Shown here piece by piece: positions 6,637 to 9,685 of a DNA stretch of 9,685 nt. The stretch is from Bacteroidales bacterium (GTDB taxonomy: Bacteria; Bacteroidota; Bacteroidia; Bacteroidales; UBA3663), in the NCBI GenBank assembly GCA_017632695.1, contig JAGBQS010000076.1, positions 1 through 9,685 of the forward strand. The letters are read 5' to 3'. Position numbers and translations under genes: made by a program. Every line of letters starts with the position of its first letter. Position 1 is the first letter of the stretch. The notes under the pieces were generated by a model that had not been told where the DNA came from, searched no databases, and saw only the letters and a program-made list of their open reading frames with translations.

Positions 6637-7701
6637 ATGAAAAAACCTGCCGTTTTCCTATCGCTCATACAGCAATACAGCAAGGCTTTCGCCTGGCTTT
6701 CCATCTACGCCATCTGCTATTTTATTGCCTCCCTGCATCAGGAAACCCATACCGCGTTTATCCTCACCAGCGAGACTGTCCTGCCGATGCTTTCGGCATG
6801 GGCTTTATTGTACTATCTGATCATACCGCGTCTGCTGCACAAACATCCCTGGTGGTTCTTCCTGTGCTGTCTGGGCATTCTGTTCCTGTTCTCGGTGCTG
6901 GCTACCGAAGTGGATTCCTATTTTTACCTCAAACTGTACGCCGAGGGCAAACTCGTGCTGCCGCCGAAGGTGGAACAGCGTTTCCTGGCAGGCGAATCGC
7001 CCCGCGAATTCCTGCACACGAAGTACGTTTTCCTGCTGCTGACTACCATTGCCACTACAACGGTTGCCTGGCTGCTGGACGAGCACAAGCGCATCAGTCA
7101 GCAGACCAAGGAGAACCGCACGCAGCTGGAACTGAAATACCTGCGCGCCCAGATCAATCCGCACTTCCTCTTCAACTCGCTGAACTGCATCTACAGCCTG
7201 ACGCTCATGCAGGACGAGAAAGCGCCGGATTCCGTGCTGAAACTGTCCGAAATGCTCCGGTACATTACCGACGACTGCAAGGCGGACACGGTGCTGCTCC
7301 AGAAAGAAATCGACTATATTCACAACTACATCGGGTTCCAGCTGATCCGTATGGAGAACCAGCCCGACATCACGTTCACGACCAGCCTCGAGAACCCGTC
7401 GGTGATGCTGCCTCCGATGATTTTCCAGCCGATGGTGGAGAACTGCTTCAAGCACAGCCGCATCGTGGACCATCCGGACGGCTACATTCACCTCGACCTG
7501 CGCCAGGAGGGGAAACAGATCACCTTCACGGCCGAGAATTCCATCCCGGACCTGGAATTCAAGACGAAGGACAACGAACGCTCGGGCATAGGTCTGAACA
7601 ACGTCCAGCAGCGCCTGAACCTGATCTTCGGCGACAAATGCTCGTTCCGGAAAACCGAAACCAAACACAAATACCGTATTGAACTATGTATAACGTGCTG
7701 A
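6637..7701 (+). CDS. LytS/YehU-type membrane sensor histidine kinase
   Basis: From the ATG at 6637 the product is 354 residues. Four hydrophobic segments (about 17-33, 45-63, 72-90 and 130-147) precede a cytoplasmic kinase part. AQINPHFLFNSLN (171-183) is the signature of the His_kinase (LytS-like) family, with His176 as the phosphate acceptor. PMVENCFKHS (265-274) is the ATP-binding N box and SGIGLNNVQQRL (316-327) the glycine box. There is no large sensor domain. The only sizeable outside loop is about 91-129, so it probably senses a membrane-associated or envelope signal. The stop lies 16 bases inside the next gene, the LytTR response regulator and presumed partner. It diverges from the efflux operon across a shared promoter region, which suggests control of efflux, though the target is not proven. 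A TTG at 6580 is rejected because it lies upstream of the -7 box. Confidence 0.93.
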   Translation: MKKPAVFLSLIQQYSKAFAWLSIYAICYFIASLHQETHTAFILTSETVLPMLSAWALLYYLIIPRLLHKHPWWFFLCCLGILFLFSVLATEVDSYFYLKLYAEGKLVLPPKVEQRFLAGESPREFLHTKYVFLLLTTIATTTVAWLLDEHKRISQQTKENRTQLELKYLRAQINPHFLFNSLNCIYSLTLMQDEKAPDSVLKLSEMLRYITDDCKADTVLLQKEIDYIHNYIGFQLIRMENQPDITFTTSLENPSVMLPPMIFQPMVENCFKHSRIVDHPDGYIHLDLRQEGKQITFTAENSIPDLEFKTKDNERSGIGLNNVQQRLNLIFGDKCSFRKTETKHKYRIELCITC

Positions 7702-8417
7702 TAGTGGATGACGAATTCCTGGCCCGCAAACTCCTGCAGGGCTACGTTGAAAAAATGCCGGAACTGAATCTGGCGGGTACCTGCCAGAATGCTTCGGAGG
7801 CGTTCCGCGCCGTGCAGGCCGGGGGCATCGACATCCTGCTGCTCGACATCCATCTGCCCGATCTGAACGGCATCGACTTTGCCCGTACCTGCAAGCAGGT
7901 TCCTGCCATCATCTTCACGACTGCCTATTCGGAGTACGCCGTGGACAGCTACACCGTCTCGGCTGTGGACTATCTGCTCAAGCCCATTGTCTTCGGCCGC
8001 TTTGAGGAAGCCATCGGAAAAGCCTGCCGGAAAATTGACGGCGAACGGCTGAAGGCGCAGGAAAAGCAAGCGTCCGGAAAGGAAGAGGGCTCCCCTGCCG
8101 ACGAGGAAGGCTATCTGCTGGTAAAGGCCGATTACCGCCTCTACAAAATAAATTATGCCGACCTTCTGTACATTGAAGGTCAGCATGAATATGTTTCGTT
8201 CTACACAACGGGCAAGCGGATTACGGCACTCTACTCGCTCAAATCGCTCGAGGAAACCCTGCCTGAAAAACAGTTCGTACGGGTTCACAAAAGCTACATT
8301 GTTTCCATTCCGCACATCCGGGAACTGGGCCCGCAGTCGCTGATGCTGAACGGTGTCAGAATACCCATCGGCGGCAGCTACCGCGAGGCGCTGTTAAAGC
8401 GACTCGGCATTCAGTAG
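7686..8417 (+). CDS. LytTR-family response regulator
   Basis: This 243-residue protein has an N-terminal receiver domain (about 2-118) with acidic Asp8-Asp9, phosphorylation site Asp54 in LLLDIHLPDLNG, Thr79 in FTTAY and Lys99 in YLLKP, so all key residues are present. A charged linker (about 119-141) leads to a C-terminal LytTR DNA-binding domain (about 143-241) with the family's FVRVHKSYIV stretch (197-206). LytTR proteins bind direct repeats and usually activate transcription. The start overlaps the kinase gene by 16 bases, so translation is probably coupled and the two form a pair. Likely targets are its own promoter and the divergent efflux operon. The last 24 bases overlap the 3' end of the opposing HAD gene, leaving no room for a separate terminator between the two. 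Confidence 0.95.
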   Translation: MYNVLIVDDEFLARKLLQGYVEKMPELNLAGTCQNASEAFRAVQAGGIDILLLDIHLPDLNGIDFARTCKQVPAIIFTTAYSEYAVDSYTVSAVDYLLKPIVFGRFEEAIGKACRKIDGERLKAQEKQASGKEEGSPADEEGYLLVKADYRLYKINYADLLYIEGQHEYVSFYTTGKRITALYSLKSLEETLPEKQFVRVHKSYIVSIPHIRELGPQSLMLNGVRIPIGGSYREALLKRLGIQ

Positions 8418-9047
8418 GCTGCGCAGCTCCTGCCGCCAGTCGGTCCGCACCGGCGGACAGAAGGTATGTATGCCGAAGGTGCCTGCCACCTTGCAGTTGC
8501 CGGGATTATCGTCGATGAACAGCGTCTCCGACGGGTCGTAGCCCGATTCGAGCAGGATGGCCTGGAAAATACGGGGATCGGGTTTTACCAGATGCAGGTC
8601 GCACGAAAGCCACAGATGCCCGAACAGTTCGTTGGGTACATAACCGGCCTCGATGAAATAGCGCTGGCAGTAGCCCCAATGCACGGGATTGGTGTTCGAC
8701 AGGGCATCCACATGATAGCCTTCCTGCTTCAGCCGGGCAACCATGTCTAAACGCTCAACGGGCACGCCGTCGGCCATGCTGCAGAAGGCGTTGACAATCG
8801 CCCGGTTGTTGGGCAACGGCTTTGACGTATCGTAGCCGGCCTTGACCATCTCCTGCCGGACGGCATCGCAAAACTCCTCAATGGTGAGCAGTCCTTCTTC
8901 CACCTGACCGAGCACGCCCTGCTGATGCGCCAGACTGAGCAGACCGGTAATCTGCGGGAAGCCGATAGCCGTAAACTGCTCGATGCAACGGTCGGGACGC
9001 AGATCCAGGAGCACGCCCCCGAAATCAAATATTATATTCCTGATCAT
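8394..9047 (-). CDS. HAD-superfamily phosphatase (YihX-like)
   Basis: This 217-residue protein is a haloacid dehalogenase-type hydrolase with a helical cap inserted after motif I (about 15-90). Motif I is FDFGGVLLDL with nucleophile Asp8; the usual second Asp is Gly10, as in YihX-like sugar-phosphatases (FDLGNV), which are active. Motif II is Ser117 in ALSNTN, motif III is Lys155 in LVKPDP, and motif IV is Asp179-Asp180 in LFIDDNPGN. It probably dephosphorylates a small phosphorylated metabolite, but the substrate cannot be told. Its ATG overlaps the prfA stop in ATGA, so the two are co-transcribed and translation is probably coupled. Its 3' end overlaps the response regulator gene tail to tail by 24 bases. 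It has no evident link to the efflux system. Confidence 0.92.
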   Translation of the reverse strand: MIRNIIFDFGGVLLDLRPDRCIEQFTAIGFPQITGLLSLAHQQGVLGQVEEGLLTIEEFCDAVRQEMVKAGYDTSKPLPNNRAIVNAFCSMADGVPVERLDMVARLKQEGYHVDALSNTNPVHWGYCQRYFIEAGYVPNELFGHLWLSCDLHLVKPDPRIFQAILLESGYDPSETLFIDDNPGNCKVAGTFGIHTFCPPVRTDWRQELRSLLNAESL

Positions 9048-9685
9048 AGTTCACTCTCCTTCAGACGTTCAGCGTTTTCGGCCACAATCAGATGGTCGAT
9101 GCAATCCTGTATCTCCCCGTTCATGAATGCTGCCAGATTATAAATCGTATAGTTGATGCGATGGTCGGTGATGCGTCCCTGCGGGAAATTGTAGGTACGG
9201 ATCTTGGCGCTGCGGTCGCCGGTACTTACCAGCGTCTTGCGACGGTTGGCAATATCGTCAACATACTTCTGATGCTCCTTGTCGTAGATGTAGCTGCGCA
9301 GACGCGACAATGCCCGCTCCTTGTTCTTGGGCTGGTCGCGCGTCTCCGTACACTCAATCAGGATCTCGTCGGTAACACCCGTGTTCGGATTCTTCCACAT
9401 ATACCGCAGACGCACACCGGACTCGACCTTGTTCACGTTCTGTCCGCCGGCGCCCGAACTGCGGAAGGTGTACCACTTGATTTCGCCCTCGTTGATGTGC
9501 ACCTCAAATTCGTCGGCCTCGGGCAAAACGGCTACGGTTGCGGCCGATGTGTGGACGCGGCCCTGCGTCTCGGTGACCGGCACACGCTGCACGCGGTGTA
9601 CGCCCGATTCGTACTTCAAAGTGCCATAGACGCCGTCGCCCATCACCATGCAGATGATTTCCTTGAAGCCGCCCACGCCACCCTC
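9044..9685 (-). CDS. prfA: Peptide chain release factor 1 (RF1), 5' end outside window
   Basis: The window holds the last 213 codons, roughly residues 150 to the end of a protein normally about 360 long. The frame runs open through the window edge, so the GTG at 9676 is an internal valine and not a start. RF1 ends translation at UAA and UAG. The PVT in RVPVTETQGR is the PxT codon-recognition motif of RF1 (RF2 has SPF), and SSGAGGQNVNK holds the universal GGQ that triggers peptide release. A stretch after the GGQ (RYMWKNPNTGVTDE) is longer than in E. coli RF1 and, from memory of the family, usual in Bacteroidales. The stop TGA overlaps the HAD start codon by the ATGA arrangement. Confidence 0.97.
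   Translation of the reverse strand, partial: EGGVGGFKEIICMVMGDGVYGTLKYESGVHRVQRVPVTETQGRVHTSAATVAVLPEADEFEVHINEGEIKWYTFRSSGAGGQNVNKVESGVRLRYMWKNPNTGVTDEILIECTETRDQPKNKERALSRLRSYIYDKEHQKYVDDIANRRKTLVSTGDRSAKIRTYNFPQGRITDHRINYTIYNLAAFMNGEIQDCIDHLIVAENAERLKESEL

Noticed and set aside
6805..7668. Minus-strand open frame (287 codons) opposite the histidine kinase
   Set aside because: The plus strand encodes all kinase motifs in order; the opposite frame has no domain signature.
8443..8458. GTCCGC/GCGGAC hairpin as terminator of the two-component operon
   Set aside because: The 6-bp stem is perfect but has no T run after it and lies within the HAD coding sequence, where codon constraints explain it.

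Overview
The window looks like chromosomal DNA from a member of the Bacteroidales (Bacteroidota). Three things point there: two Bacteroidota-type -7 boxes (TAnnTTTG) facing away from each other near 6458-6602, near absence of Shine-Dalgarno sequences, and a release factor 1 whose C-terminal half has the Bacteroidales-style form. The coding DNA is fairly GC-rich, so a gut genus such as Alistipes is plausible, but the genus is a guess.

Layout: 1-135 carries no gene, only two hairpins, one of which is a good bidirectional terminator. From 6342 down to 136 (minus strand) runs what looks like one four-gene operon: outer-membrane TolC-type channel (5014-6342), lipoprotein periplasmic adaptor (3954-4979), RND inner-membrane pump (660-3899) and, after a 230-base gap full of short GGAGTTAA repeats, a small PII-like protein (136-429). 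On the plus strand, diverging from the channel gene, lie a LytS-type histidine kinase (6637-7701) and an overlapping LytTR response regulator (7686-8417). Converging on the regulator, and overlapping it by 24 bases, is a minus-strand HAD phosphatase gene (8394-9047). Its start codon overlaps the stop of prfA (release factor 1, 9044 to the window edge).

How the parts may work together: channel, adaptor and pump make a complete tripartite efflux machine spanning both membranes. The pump keeps the Asp-Asp and Lys proton-relay residues of the drug-type (HAE) RND branch. The divergent kinase/regulator pair is the obvious candidate controller. The shared intergenic region holds a 13-bp direct repeat with 21-bp spacing just upstream of the efflux promoter, the spacing expected for LytTR regulators. 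The trailing PII-like protein may sense a small molecule or metal and modulate the pump. The efflux leader RNA is also unusual, with two tandem 22-bp hairpin repeats and a 19-codon upstream frame ending in ATGA.

Most of the window is ordinary housekeeping and efflux content. The points worth a second look are the PII-like/RND pairing, the repeat-rich gap before it, and the structured leader with its possible LytTR operator.
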